The translations under genes were made by a program, and so were the position numbers. DNA of 64,000 bases from Rhodococcoides fascians A25f (GTDB lineage Bacteria; Actinomycetota; Actinomycetes; Mycobacteriales; Mycobacteriaceae). The stretch is taken from NCBI RefSeq assembly GCF_000760935.2, contig NZ_CP049744.1, positions 4,991,501 to 5,055,500 on the forward strand. Reading direction: 5' to 3'. Below the pieces are notes generated by a model. The model saw nothing but the letters and a program-made list of their open reading frames with translations. It did no database searches and was not told the origin of the DNA. Of this stretch, positions 42,273 through 50,891 are shown one piece after another (the first letter of the stretch is position 1; every line of letters begins with the position of its first letter).

Positions 42273-43276
42273 CAGCTCACCTGTTCCTTCGAATCATCTT
42301 GTACAACTTGACTGTCGAGCGCATGGGCGATGAACTGGGCGGCATGCCCGAGCGCATGCTCGGCCTCGGGTATCAACCTCGGGAGAGCTTGGAACACATG
42401 CATCTGATCGGGCCAGATCTCGAGTTCGCTCTGTCCGCCTGCCGCGTCGATCATGGAATGCAGGTGCCGCGCATCGCCCCGCAACATCTCGGCTCCACCC
42501 ACCTGAATCAGGGTGGGTGGAAAATTGCGCACGAGTGCGAGATCGAGCCGGAGACGCGGGAGATTCGCATCGTGACCGTCGGTGTACAGCGCCACGAGTC
42601 CCCTCGCTGCCTTCGCTGAAATCATCGGGTCCTTGCGCGTGCGCTCCATCCGCGCCGAGAGCTCGAAGTCGAGATCGATCAACGGCGAGAACAGCACCAT
42701 CGCTCCCGGTTGCGGCGTCCCGGTCCGGTCGTTCTCGATGATCAGGTCGGCGGCCAGGTGTCCGCCGGCGGAGTCCCCGGCGATGACGATGTTCGATGCG
42801 TCGTACCCCTGGCTCAGCAGCCAGCGGTACGCGGCTTCGAGGTCGTCGGCCGCGGCGGGAAACGGGTGTTCCGGCGCGAGCCGATAGTCCACCGTGAACA
42901 CCGGCAGGCCCGTAGACCTGGACAACCTCGCGGTCAGACCACGATGCGTACGCGCCGAGCAGATGACGTATGCACTGCCGTGAATGTAGAGAATCACGCG
43001 TGGCCCCGGGGTCAGGCCGGGTGCTCGCACCCACTCACCGCGCACCGGGCCCTCGGCCACGAGGTCCACCGTCGTTCCCTTCGGAACCGGACCGAACAGG
43101 TTCATCGAGGTAGCGACCAGGCGTCGGGAGAACTCGATGCCGCGGCGGGACGTCGGAAGCAGGTTCGTCATCGGACGCAGAGTCAGCCGAGTCATCAAGG
43201 CAGCCAGACGAGTTCGCCGAGACCCGGCGCTGAATGCGCCGCGAGGCAGGTAGTCGGCGTCGGTGGTCGGAGTCAC
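42272..43276 (-). CDS. HSL-family alpha/beta-hydrolase, LipR-like
   Basis: 334 residues. Oxyanion loop HGSAYVICSA (usual HGGG altered), nucleophile GDSAGGH, acid region DPMIS and histidine in DQMHVFQ. Carboxylesterase/acetyl-hydrolase, likely to cleave the ester produced by Baeyer-Villiger oxidation. Promoter visible: TTGACA, 17-nt spacer, GACAGT, then 6 nt to GTG 43276, so the operon transcript is leaderless. Confidence 0.9.
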   Translation of the reverse strand: MTPTTDADYLPRGAFSAGSRRTRLAALMTRLTLRPMTNLLPTSRRGIEFSRRLVATSMNLFGPVPKGTTVDLVAEGPVRGEWVRAPGLTPGPRVILYIHGSAYVICSARTHRGLTARLSRSTGLPVFTVDYRLAPEHPFPAAADDLEAAYRWLLSQGYDASNIVIAGDSAGGHLAADLIIENDRTGTPQPGAMVLFSPLIDLDFELSARMERTRKDPMISAKAARGLVALYTDGHDANLPRLRLDLALVRNFPPTLIQVGGAEMLRGDARHLHSMIDAAGGQSELEIWPDQMHVFQALPRLIPEAEHALGHAAQFIAHALDSQVVQDDSKEQVS

Positions 43277-43299
43277 GTCATCACTGTCACCCGCTATTC

Positions 43300-43315
43300 G
43301 CCATTTGTCAATGGC
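43300..43315. promoter_or_regulatory. operator palindrome GCCATT-N4-AATGGC over the -35 box
   Basis: Perfect inverted repeat overlapping the minus-strand TTGACA (43306-43311) of the 43.3-39.0 kb operon, and upstream of the divergent reductase. The 9-mer GTCAATGGC (43307-43315) also occurs before the second monooxygenase (minus strand, 47627-47635). Probable site of the TetR protein coded nearby. Confidence 0.6.
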
Positions 43316-43343
43316 CTATTAATTAGTGGCGGAGTATGTAACA

Positions 43344-44477
43344 GTGAAGACCGACACCGAAAGCGCAAGGGAGCGAGCACACGTGACGATGTTCAGGAGC
43401 GGACCATCGGCGGACCTCGATCCGTCTGCCATCGGTTCCGAGGACAGGATCTTCGAGTTGGAGATCGCCGAGGTGACCTGTGAAAACGAGGATGCGATCT
43501 CTCTCGGTTTCGCGGTTCCCGAGCACCGGGAAGACCAGTTTCGGTACGAGCCGGGGCAATTTCTCACCTTGGAGATCCCGTGCACCGACGGTGGCTCGGT
43601 AGCCCGTTGCTACTCCTTCTCCAGTTCTCCGGTCCGCGACCCGCTTCCTACCGTGACAGTCAAGCGCATCCAGGGCGGGCTGGCATCACACTGGTTGCAC
43701 AACAACGCTGTTCGCGGGATGCGCCTCAGGGCACTGAAGCCGTCGGGCCTGTTCGGACCCGAGAGCTGGGACGTGGATTTTGTCCTCATGGCCGCCGGCA
43801 GCGGCATCACCCCGATCATGTCGATCATCAAAACGGCCCTGTTCCGGCACGACAACCGGATCACCCTGGTCTACGCCAACCAGAACCGCGACTCGGTGAT
43901 CTTCGGGGAGCAACTGAACGAACTACAGTCCCGCTTTCCCGATCGTCTCGAGGTGCACCACTGGTACACCTCGGATTCGGGGCTACCCACCGCTGCCGGA
44001 CTGGCCTCGATGGATACGACAGTTCCTGCCGAATGCGAGGCCTTCCTGTGCGGCCCTCCGCAGTACATGAACGTCGCCGAGGAGTGGCTCACCCGCACCG
44101 GCACGACGGCGCGCAGAACACATCGAGAGGTGTTCTCCTCCTTCGACTCCAACCCGTTTCGCACCGCCGACACTGCGTCGCCTCACGAGACGGATGCGAA
44201 CTCCGTCACCGCTCAGGTCGAAATCGACGGAATGGAAACCGAGTTCGCCTGGAATGCGGACACGAAGCTGCTCGACCGGCTCCTCGAGCTCGGTCTCGAC
44301 CCGCCGTACGTGTGCCGCGAAGGGACCTGCGGCGGTTGCGCTTACACGCTCACGGCAGGTTCGGTGACGTTGCTGGCGAACGAGACACTGGACGAGTACG
44401 AACTCCAGCACGGCGTCCGATTGGCCTGCCAGTCCGTGCCCGATTCCACGAGCGTTCGCGCGGTGTTCGACCGCTGA
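43344..44477 (+). CDS. PaaE/KshB-like ferredoxin-NAD(P)H reductase
   Basis: About 377 residues: FAD domain with RCYSFSSSP, NAD(P) domain with AAGSGITPIMSI and FLCGPPQYM, and C-terminal plant-type [2Fe-2S] ferredoxin domain with CREGTCGGCAY and a last Cys in RLACQSV. Feeds electrons to an oxygenase; the diiron protein of the divergent operon is the likely partner. Start ambiguous: GTG 43344 (GGAG upstream), GTG 43383 (GGGAG upstream) or GTG 43326. Confidence 0.92.
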   Translation: MKTDTESARERAHVTMFRSGPSADLDPSAIGSEDRIFELEIAEVTCENEDAISLGFAVPEHREDQFRYEPGQFLTLEIPCTDGGSVARCYSFSSSPVRDPLPTVTVKRIQGGLASHWLHNNAVRGMRLRALKPSGLFGPESWDVDFVLMAAGSGITPIMSIIKTALFRHDNRITLVYANQNRDSVIFGEQLNELQSRFPDRLEVHHWYTSDSGLPTAAGLASMDTTVPAECEAFLCGPPQYMNVAEEWLTRTGTTARRTHREVFSSFDSNPFRTADTASPHETDANSVTAQVEIDGMETEFAWNADTKLLDRLLELGLDPPYVCREGTCGGCAYTLTAGSVTLLANETLDEYELQHGVRLACQSVPDSTSVRAVFDR

Positions 44478-44493
44478 TGCTTGAGGAGGGCGC

Positions 44494-45171
44494 TCAGCCG
44501 TCGAGCGTCAACGAGTGAGGCTTCGAGGCAAAAGTCGCAGCCGATCCCGCGGCGCGCGCTATCCCCGCGATTCCGCCCCAGACCATCATGGTGAGGTAGT
44601 CGACGAGTTCGTCGGCCGTCATCGTTCTATCGAAGATCCACCAGTGTGACGCCAACCGGACCGCACCGATCATGGCGAATGCGATGGGCATCGAGCCGGC
44701 CGTGGAGAAATCGCGCTCTCGAAATCTCTCGGCGATGACCGTCGCCAGCAAGTCTGCGATCAGCTCCTCCGCCGCGGTGATGATGTCCTGATTGCCGCTG
44801 ACTGCACTGTTGGCGTGGACGTAGATGTAGATATCGGGATCGGTGGACACCGTCGTGACGTAGGCACTGATCACCGCACGGGTGAGGTGGTACTCGTCGT
44901 GGTCCTCGGAGATCGCGTCCTGGATCCGGGGCACCAGTGCAGTCTCGACGTATCGAGCCATCGCAGCGTCGGCGAGACCCTTCTTGTCCGTGAAGTGTTT
45001 GTACAGAACGGTTTTCGAGACGCCGTTCGCCGAGGCGATGGCATCCATACCCACGTCGTGTCCGTGCTCACGAATGACTGCCAGGGTGCGATCGAGCAAT
45101 TCACGCCGCCGAGTGATTCTGTGGTCGCGCCACCGGAGGCTTCGCCCGTCGACCTTGACCGCCACGCTCAT
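44494..45171 (-). CDS. TetR-family regulator
   Basis: 225 residues. N-terminal HTH: RRRELLDRTLAVIREHG, MDAIASANGVSKTVLYKHF; helical ligand domain follows. It overlaps the upstream hydrolase gene by 4 bp (ATGA), so it is co-transcribed with it. Likely controls this catabolic cluster through the palindromes at 43.30 and 47.63 kb. Confidence 0.92.
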   Translation of the reverse strand: MSVAVKVDGRSLRWRDHRITRRRELLDRTLAVIREHGHDVGMDAIASANGVSKTVLYKHFTDKKGLADAAMARYVETALVPRIQDAISEDHDEYHLTRAVISAYVTTVSTDPDIYIYVHANSAVSGNQDIITAAEELIADLLATVIAERFRERDFSTAGSMPIAFAMIGAVRLASHWWIFDRTMTADELVDYLTMMVWGGIAGIARAAGSAATFASKPHSLTLDG

Positions 45172-45989
45172 GCCGACTGCGATACCGCTCGTGATCCCCG
45201 CAGCAGAATCGACGCAACCAGCTCGGGATCGTCCGACATCGGCACGTGCCCGAGACCCGGGTACGTCGTCACTTCGGCCTGCGGAAACGTTCGACGCACC
45301 AGCGGTGCCTGATACACCGGCAGAACCAAGTCACGACGCCCCCACGCCACGGTGACGGGAACGGTCTCGTCGACCGGAATACTGAACCGCGGAACCGCAT
45401 TTCCGGCCGCATCGATCGCGCGGTTGGTGGTGATGCTGAGCGCGTCGATCGTGGCCGTCTCCGCGGGAACGCGCCACGGCTTGGCGTAGAACACGCCGTT
45501 GGCGACGGTGCGTCCGACGACCGAACGCATGATTGCGGGCGCGATGGGGCTGATGATTCGAGACAAGGCCCGCAGCAAACGAAACACCAGCAGCGCCCGC
45601 GTCTGATCCCAGTGGCCGCGGAAGAAGCCGGCCGGTGAGAGCGCTGTGGCCGAGGCAACCGACCCGCGGGCGGCCAGTTCGAGTGCAAAGTACCCACCCA
45701 GCGAATTTCCGGCTACGTGCGGTTTCTCGCCGTCCACGGCCACGTGCTCGAGAAAGCGCTCCAGTTCGGCCACGATCCATGGACCCAGATCGAATGCCTC
45801 GGTGGGGAGTTCCGGCGAATCGCCGTGGCCGGGAAGATCCACCGTCACCACTCGCCGGTGCCGCGACAGTGTCTCGATGACACTGTCCCACGCGTGCTGC
45901 CGGTGCACGATGCCGTGGATCAGCACCAGGGTCGGGCCCTCACCGCGGATGGTGTGCGCCAGTGCGGGACCGTCGATCTCGAAAGTCAT
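45168..45989 (-). CDS. alpha/beta-hydrolase
   Basis: 273 residues, haloperoxidase/C-C hydrolase-like fold. LVLIHGIVHRQHAWDSV oxyanion region, nucleophile VAGNSLGGYFAL, acid near WGRRDLVLP and His in PGLGHVPMSDDPEL: triad complete. Substrate unknown; context suggests hydrolysis of an oxidised intermediate. Downstream of the second monooxygenase with 21 bp between, upstream of the TetR gene. Confidence 0.9.
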   Translation of the reverse strand: MTFEIDGPALAHTIRGEGPTLVLIHGIVHRQHAWDSVIETLSRHRRVVTVDLPGHGDSPELPTEAFDLGPWIVAELERFLEHVAVDGEKPHVAGNSLGGYFALELAARGSVASATALSPAGFFRGHWDQTRALLVFRLLRALSRIISPIAPAIMRSVVGRTVANGVFYAKPWRVPAETATIDALSITTNRAIDAAGNAVPRFSIPVDETVPVTVAWGRRDLVLPVYQAPLVRRTFPQAEVTTYPGLGHVPMSDDPELVASILLRGSRAVSQSA

Positions 45990-46010
45990 TGCGATCCAAT
46001 CTCTTCTCGT

Positions 46011-47546
46011 CTACCCGGTCCGAACGTCCACCGATGCGGGATCGGCCACCGTCGCAGGCACGGTTCGCCCGAACGTCATCGATTCCGTCAGGTCGTCGAA
46101 CCGCGCGTCGATTCTGTCGAGAATATAGTTCTGCCGCACCGACCAGGGCCGTTCGGTCCCGGATTTCGGTAGCTCGTAGAGCGAGCGGGTGACGTATCCC
46201 GATGCGAGATCGACGACCGGCCGGGATTCCACCGGCTTTCCTGCTCGGTCCGGAATCGCATGGGTATATCCGTGAGAGCGCATGTACACGAGCAGCTTTG
46301 CCACTGCCTTGGCCGTCATATCGGCCTTGAGCGTCCACGAGGCATTCGTGTACCCGATGCACCAGGCAACGTTGGGCACGTCTTCGAGCATGTGACCCTT
46401 GTAGACGAACTTGTCGTGCGCCGCGAGCGGCTTGCCGTCCAGTGAGAGCTCGATGCCGCCGAATGCCTGCAGTTTCAAGCCCGTTGCGGTGACGATGATG
46501 TCGGCAGGGATCTCGTCACCCGATTCCAGTGCGATGCCGTCGGCAGTCACCCTGGCGATGCGGTCGGTCACCACGGTCGCTCGGCCGGAGCGAAGGGCCT
46601 TGAAGAGGTCGCCGTCCGGCACGACACACAACCGCTGGTCCCACGGGGCATACGTCGGGTCGAAGTGCTTGTCGACGTCGTATCCGCGCGGCAGCTGCGC
46701 CTTCGTCATCGCCCGGAACACCCTGCGGGCCGTCTTCGGTGCGCGTCGGCACAGTTGATACGAGCCGACCATCAACAGTGCGTTTCGCCATCGCAACGCG
46801 CTGTGCGCAAGTGCGTCCGGCAGTACGCGGCGAGTGATCGTGGTGAACGGATCGGTCATCGGTAGTGATGCGATATAGGTCGGTGAACGCTGCAGCATCG
46901 TCACCGACGCGGCGTCGGCCGCGAGCGAAGGCACCAATGTGATTGCGGTTGCACCGCTCCCGATCACGACGACCCTCGTGCCGGAGTGGTCGAGCCCTTC
47001 CGGCCATTGCTGGGGATGCACCACCTGCCCGGTGAACTCGTCGAGCCCGGGAAGGTCGGGGGTGTACCCACCCGAGTAGTCGAAGTATCCGGTGCACAGG
47101 AACACGAATCGACTGCGGTAGGTCGTGGGAACGCCGTTCGTCAGGGCGTCGACCGTCCACAGATCCGTCGACGAATCCCAGTTCGCCGCCGTGACCATGG
47201 TCGAGAAATGTGTGTGCTCGTCGATACCGTTGGCGTAGGCGGTATCGACGATGTAGTTGCGGATGTCCTCGCCCTGAGCGAGCAGAGTGTCCCCCTGCCA
47301 CGGCGTGTGCGGGAACGAGAACGTGAAGATGTCGCTGTCCGAACGAATTCCGGGGTATCGGAACAGATCCCAGGTACCGCCTGCCCGCTCGCGACCCTCG
47401 AGAATCGCGTAGCTGAGCTCCGGTGCCATCTGCTGCAGGCGATACGCGGCGCCGATGCCCGATATGCCGGCACCGATGATGAGAACGTCCTTGAAGTTGT
47501 CGACAGCATTGTCGATCTGGGGCCACCGACCTGGGCTTTTCGTCAC
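46011..47546 (-). CDS. EthA-like FAD monooxygenase
   Basis: About 511 residues. DVLIIGAGISGIGAAYRL, GGTWDLFRYPGIRSDSDIF (near-identical in EthA/MymA proteins), BVMO fingerprint FTGQVVHPQQWPEG, VVVIGSGATAITLVP. Baeyer-Villiger or S-oxygenase activity expected. GTG 47546 has GAGG 6 nt upstream and is preferred; ATG 47576 lacks a ribosome site. A TTGACA-N17-CACATT promoter lies within the palindrome at 47.63-47.65 kb. Confidence 0.92.
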   Translation of the reverse strand: MTKSPGRWPQIDNAVDNFKDVLIIGAGISGIGAAYRLQQMAPELSYAILEGRERAGGTWDLFRYPGIRSDSDIFTFSFPHTPWQGDTLLAQGEDIRNYIVDTAYANGIDEHTHFSTMVTAANWDSSTDLWTVDALTNGVPTTYRSRFVFLCTGYFDYSGGYTPDLPGLDEFTGQVVHPQQWPEGLDHSGTRVVVIGSGATAITLVPSLAADAASVTMLQRSPTYIASLPMTDPFTTITRRVLPDALAHSALRWRNALLMVGSYQLCRRAPKTARRVFRAMTKAQLPRGYDVDKHFDPTYAPWDQRLCVVPDGDLFKALRSGRATVVTDRIARVTADGIALESGDEIPADIIVTATGLKLQAFGGIELSLDGKPLAAHDKFVYKGHMLEDVPNVAWCIGYTNASWTLKADMTAKAVAKLLVYMRSHGYTHAIPDRAGKPVESRPVVDLASGYVTRSLYELPKSGTERPWSVRQNYILDRIDARFDDLTESMTFGRTVPATVADPASVDVRTG

Positions 47547-47576
47547 GCCACGCCTCACTGTCTTGCCGAACACCAT

Positions 47577-47946
47577 CGCAATGTCGACCGACTGAGCAGC
47601 GGATCGCGACTTACATCACGTAATGTGCCATTGACGAGTGGTGGTGTCAATGACAGTCTTCAACGCATATCGAAGACAGGAACCCCTCATGAACTTCACT
47701 CCCTCCGTTGGCTGCACCCCCATCGCGCCCGGAACCAGTACCCGATGACTCCTGTGGTGGTCGGGGCCGCAGGAGTCATCGCCCTCGTCCTGCTCGCGTC
47801 GAGGGGGTCGGGTCTGGACTTCAACCGACGTTCCCTCACGGCGGCGTACACATCGGGCTCGGCGCGTGTTCCCCGAGAAAAGTGCAGGATCCGCTCGACG
47901 AGATGACCGAGCTGCCACTCGTGAAGGCAGCGAGAGAAGGTGCACG
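47577..47946. other. intergenic region with promoter and two tiny overlapping ORFs
   Basis: The left part is the control region of the EthA-like gene. On the + strand ATG 47689 opens a 19-codon ORF whose stop overlaps (ATGA) a 53-codon ORF at 47745-47906 with one hydrophobic segment (VVVGAAGVIALVLLAS). Neither resembles a known protein; they may be a leader peptide and small membrane protein, or remnants. I would not call them genes without conservation. Confidence 0.4.
47629..47652. promoter_or_regulatory. operator palindrome CATTGAC-N10-GTCAATG
   Basis: Perfect 7-bp arms covering the minus-strand TTGACA (47645-47650) and spacer of the EthA-like gene promoter; the right part includes GTCAATGGC on the minus strand, shared with the 43.30-kb operator. 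A further TTAC/GTAA palindrome is at 47611-47623. Confidence 0.55.
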
Positions 47947-48147
47947 ATGTGGCTCATCGTTTACATCGCTTTTCTTCTGCGGCTGGTCGTGTCGACCATG
48001 CTCGCCGTCTGCGTTGGCACGGTGATCTCCCGCAGCAGCCCGGAAGACGAGGCCGCCGAGATGCGTCGCCACATCGGGAAGCCCCCACGAGAACCGACAC
48101 GGCGGCCGCATGCCCCTGCCGGTACTCCTGAATCCCGAGGGGCGTGA
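47947..48147 (+). CDS. small membrane protein
   Basis: 66 residues: one membrane helix (LIVYIAFLLRLVVSTMLAVCVGTVI) and a basic/Pro-rich cytoplasmic tail. No known family. AGAAGG lies 8 nt before the ATG. Conservation unknown. Confidence 0.5.
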   Translation: MWLIVYIAFLLRLVVSTMLAVCVGTVISRSSPEDEAAEMRRHIGKPPREPTRRPHAPAGTPESRGA

Positions 48148-48255
48148 CGAGTAAAAATTCGGCGGATGCCACAAAAATCCTGTGCTACCTTACCCAGCGG
48201 TAACAACAGGTGATGCGCCTCACAATCGGGGGGTGTACGAGTCGGGGGAGATCGA

Positions 48256-49605
48256 ATGGTTGGTTCAACACTGCGGAGACTGTTGGCAATCGCCTGTGTG
48301 GGGGCTGTCGGAATCGTCGCCACACCGACCGCAACGGCGGCACCGGTTCAGGATCCGTTCTTCCGGTACTCCGGCGAGGTTGCGCTCGCAGATCTCGAAC
48401 CCGGAGCCGTTCTGGCAACTCGGACCGTCCCGTATCACGTGGTGAACGTGCCGACTCCCCTGAAAGCGATCCAGATTCTGTACCGATCGACGGACTCGCA
48501 GGGCCGCCCCGCCGCGAACGTCACCTCCGTCCTTCGGCCACCGAACGCGCAACCCGACAAAGTGGTCGCGTATCAATCCGCCTACGACTCACTCAATCCC
48601 GACGACAGCCCATCACGCGCCATAGCCGGAAACACACCGCTGCTCGGTCTGACGCCGAGCGGCCGGAACGTCGAAGTCGGCGGTGTGATCGCCTCGGGCG
48701 AAGCGGCCATCCTGGCACCTCTGCTCCTGCTCGGATACACCGTCGTCGTTGCCGATACTCAAGGCCCCACAGCGAATTTCGCAGCGGGACCCGAGTACGG
48801 GCAGATGACTCTCGACTCGTTGAGGGCCTCCCAGCACGTCGCGGAAACGGGCATCGGCGACAACGCAGAGATCGGGCTGATCGGGTACTCGGGCGGCGCG
48901 ATCGCGACCAATTGGGCGGCGATCCTCGCCCCCAGCTACGCGCCCGATATCGACGACAACCTGATCGGTGCCGCCCAGGGCGGATTGCTGGTCGATCCGG
49001 CCAAGAATCTGCGCTACATCGAGGGAAGTATCGGATGGGCCGGCGTCGCAGGAATGGCCATCATCGGCCTCGGCCGTGCCTACGACATCGACTTCACCCC
49101 TTATTACAACGACCGCGGACGCGATCTCTTCGCGCACGTGGACGATGCCTCGATTCTGAACGTACTGTTCCAATATCCGGGCCTGAAGTGGGCGGACGTG
49201 GTCATGCCGGAGTACTCCGACCCCAACTCGGTTCCCGAGTTCGTCGATGTGGTCAACAAGATCAACATGGGACAGGCGCCGACTCCCACCATTCCGATGT
49301 TCGTGGCGCAGGCCTCGAACGGAATTCTCGAGGGCACCCTTCCCGGGCCGATGGGTACCGGACCCGGTGACGGCGTCATGGTTGCCGGCGACGTCCGCAG
49401 CCTGATGAACAAGTACTGCGACGCCGGCCTGTCCATTCGGTACGACGAGTACGACACCATCAGCCACACCGTCGGCGCAGCTCTGTGGCTTCCCGGCGCG
49501 TTGGCATGGTTGACGGATCGATTCGCAGATCGACCCGCTCCGAGCAACTGCGGCCGCATCGCTCCGGGTAACTCACTTGCCCCGCAGGTGCATTCGCCCC
49601 GCTGA
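48256..49605 (+). CDS. secreted LIP-family lipase
   Basis: 449 residues: signal peptide (cleavage after TATAA, ~29) and a secretory-lipase domain. Nucleophile in GLIGYSGGAIATNWA, Asp near DYEYD-type C-terminal strand and His in DTISHTVGA. Members hydrolyse triacylglycerols or esters outside the cell. GGGGGAG 6 nt before the ATG. The preceding 100 bp is AT-rich (GAGTAAAAATTC, CACAAAAATCC), so it probably has its own promoter. Confidence 0.9.
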   Translation: MVGSTLRRLLAIACVGAVGIVATPTATAAPVQDPFFRYSGEVALADLEPGAVLATRTVPYHVVNVPTPLKAIQILYRSTDSQGRPAANVTSVLRPPNAQPDKVVAYQSAYDSLNPDDSPSRAIAGNTPLLGLTPSGRNVEVGGVIASGEAAILAPLLLLGYTVVVADTQGPTANFAAGPEYGQMTLDSLRASQHVAETGIGDNAEIGLIGYSGGAIATNWAAILAPSYAPDIDDNLIGAAQGGLLVDPAKNLRYIEGSIGWAGVAGMAIIGLGRAYDIDFTPYYNDRGRDLFAHVDDASILNVLFQYPGLKWADVVMPEYSDPNSVPEFVDVVNKINMGQAPTPTIPMFVAQASNGILEGTLPGPMGTGPGDGVMVAGDVRSLMNKYCDAGLSIRYDEYDTISHTVGAALWLPGALAWLTDRFADRPAPSNCGRIAPGNSLAPQVHSPR

Positions 49606-49844
49606 CCAACCGCACCGACGTCACCTCGAATTCCCTGAAATCCTTCCGGTGGTGGCGCGACATCTCGACCGTTCGACTGGACACGATGCACAACGCCGGC
49701 GGGCTCCTCGATAGTGACCCGAAACACGCCCCGTCGGACGTATGTTTCGGAGCGTCGATTTCGACTCATACCTATCGGCGTCGTCCGCGACGCCCCCAGC
49801 TCCGGGTTTGCCGGAGATGACCTACACGAAAGAGGTACGCACCG

Positions 49845-50435
49845 ATGGCCGACTTCATCGACAAGGCTCAGCACAAGGCAGAGGAACTGGCCGGGACTGC
49901 GAAGGAGAAGGTCGGCGAGGCCACCGGTGACGACAGCCTCCGCGCCGAGGGTGCAACGGATCAGGCCAAGGCCAACACCCACCAGGCCGCGGACTCCGTG
50001 TCCGACGCAGCCGAGAACGTTGCCGACACCGCAGCCGACGCCGCCAAGGAAGCAAAGCACGCAGCCTCCGATGCGGCCGACAAGGCCGCCGACGTGGCAG
50101 AGGATGTCAAGAACACCGTCAAGGACAAGGTTCAGAACGTCGACGTCGACGACGTGAAGGAGAAGGCCTCCCAGGTCGCCGATAAGGCAGCCGACAAGGC
50201 CTCCGCCGTCGCCGACGACGTGAAGAACACGGTTCGCAACATCGACAGCGACGATGTGGCCCAGGCCGCGAAGGTCGGCACTCCGGTCATCGCCGCCATC
50301 GCAGCCGCAGCCGGTGCCGTCGCGTTCGTGCTGATCCGTCGACGCAACCGTCGCCGCAGCGCCGCGCACCTGTTCGTTCCGTCGAAGCGCACCACCCGCA
50401 AGCTTGCCAAGAAGGCACGTAAGCACAGCTTCTGA
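49845..50435 (+). CDS. CsbD-like / amphipathic Ala-Lys-Asp repeat stress protein
   Basis: 196 residues. N-terminus KAEELAGTAKEKVGEATGDD matches the CsbD general-stress family; residues ~40-145 are degenerate 11-residue amphipathic repeats (AADKAADVAEDVKNTVKDK type, LEA-like); a membrane helix (~147-165, VIAAIAAAAGAVAFVLI) and a basic tail follow. Likely envelope-associated stress protein. AAGAGG precedes the ATG. The 239-bp gap before it holds nothing I can assign. Confidence 0.8.
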   Translation: MADFIDKAQHKAEELAGTAKEKVGEATGDDSLRAEGATDQAKANTHQAADSVSDAAENVADTAADAAKEAKHAASDAADKAADVAEDVKNTVKDKVQNVDVDDVKEKASQVADKAADKASAVADDVKNTVRNIDSDDVAQAAKVGTPVIAAIAAAAGAVAFVLIRRRNRRRSAAHLFVPSKRTTRKLAKKARKHSF

Positions 50436-50449
50436 AGGTGATTGCACGA

Positions 50450-50480
50450 AAGCCCCGCCTCGTCGTTCGAGGCGGGGCTT
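50450..50480 (+). terminator. strong hairpin terminator
   Basis: Perfect 13-bp stem AAGCCCCGCCTCG / CGAGGCGGGGCTT with a 5-nt loop, 14 bp after the CsbD-like stop and just before the convergent small gene; probably serves both directions. Confidence 0.85.
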
Positions 50481-50488
50481 GTGCGGCT

Positions 50489-50785
50489 CTAGAGCGGCTT
50501 GAGCGCCCGGCTGGGCACCCAATGCGTGACGGTCTCACTGCGATCGCGTGACATCAGCTCGTACGTGACGCGGCCCAGCCAGTCGCCGTCCACGGTGATG
50601 GACCATTCGACCAGATCGCCCGGCACCACGCGTCGAACATCGAATCCTTCGGGGTTGAACTTCGACGCGTGGTGTGGCGGTAGTGGGTAGAGAATGTTCA
50701 GGTCGATCCATACCTTCAGCGGTGGTCGGAGCAGCTTGAAGGGGCGCACGGCGGACGCCGGTCGAGGTTGCGCGCGCCGTGCCAT
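50489..50785 (-). CDS. hypothetical protein
   Basis: 98 residues, basic N-terminus (ARRAQPRPASAVRPFK) then a beta-rich segment (PGDLVEWSITVDGDWLGRVTYEL). Family not recognised. Leaderless start supported: TATGAT lies 6 nt before ATG 50785. The in-frame extension to 50854 is unlikely. Confidence 0.65.
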   Translation of the reverse strand: MARRAQPRPASAVRPFKLLRPPLKVWIDLNILYPLPPHHASKFNPEGFDVRRVVPGDLVEWSITVDGDWLGRVTYELMSRDRSETVTHWVPSRALKPL

Positions 50786-50840
50786 CGTTCGATCATACGT
50801 TCGATTACCCACCTCGATCCACACACCCGGCAAACGAACA

Positions 50841-50873
50841 ACGGCCCCTCGCACACGATGTGCGAGGGGCCGT
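50841..50873 (-). terminator. terminator of the mycolyltransferase gene
   Basis: Perfect 15-bp stem (50841-50855 / 50859-50873, ACGGCCCCTCGCACA and its complement) with a 3-nt loop, 19 bp downstream of the mycolyltransferase stop; followed on the minus strand by GTTGTTCG. Confidence 0.85.
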
Positions 50874-50891
50874 TGACGTGTTCTACGGAGA

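Noticed and set aside
47689..47906. Two overlapping tiny ORFs as genes
   Set aside because: ATGA overlap and one hydrophobic segment are suggestive, but ribosome sites are weak and nothing is recognisable; kept only as a note on the intergenic region.
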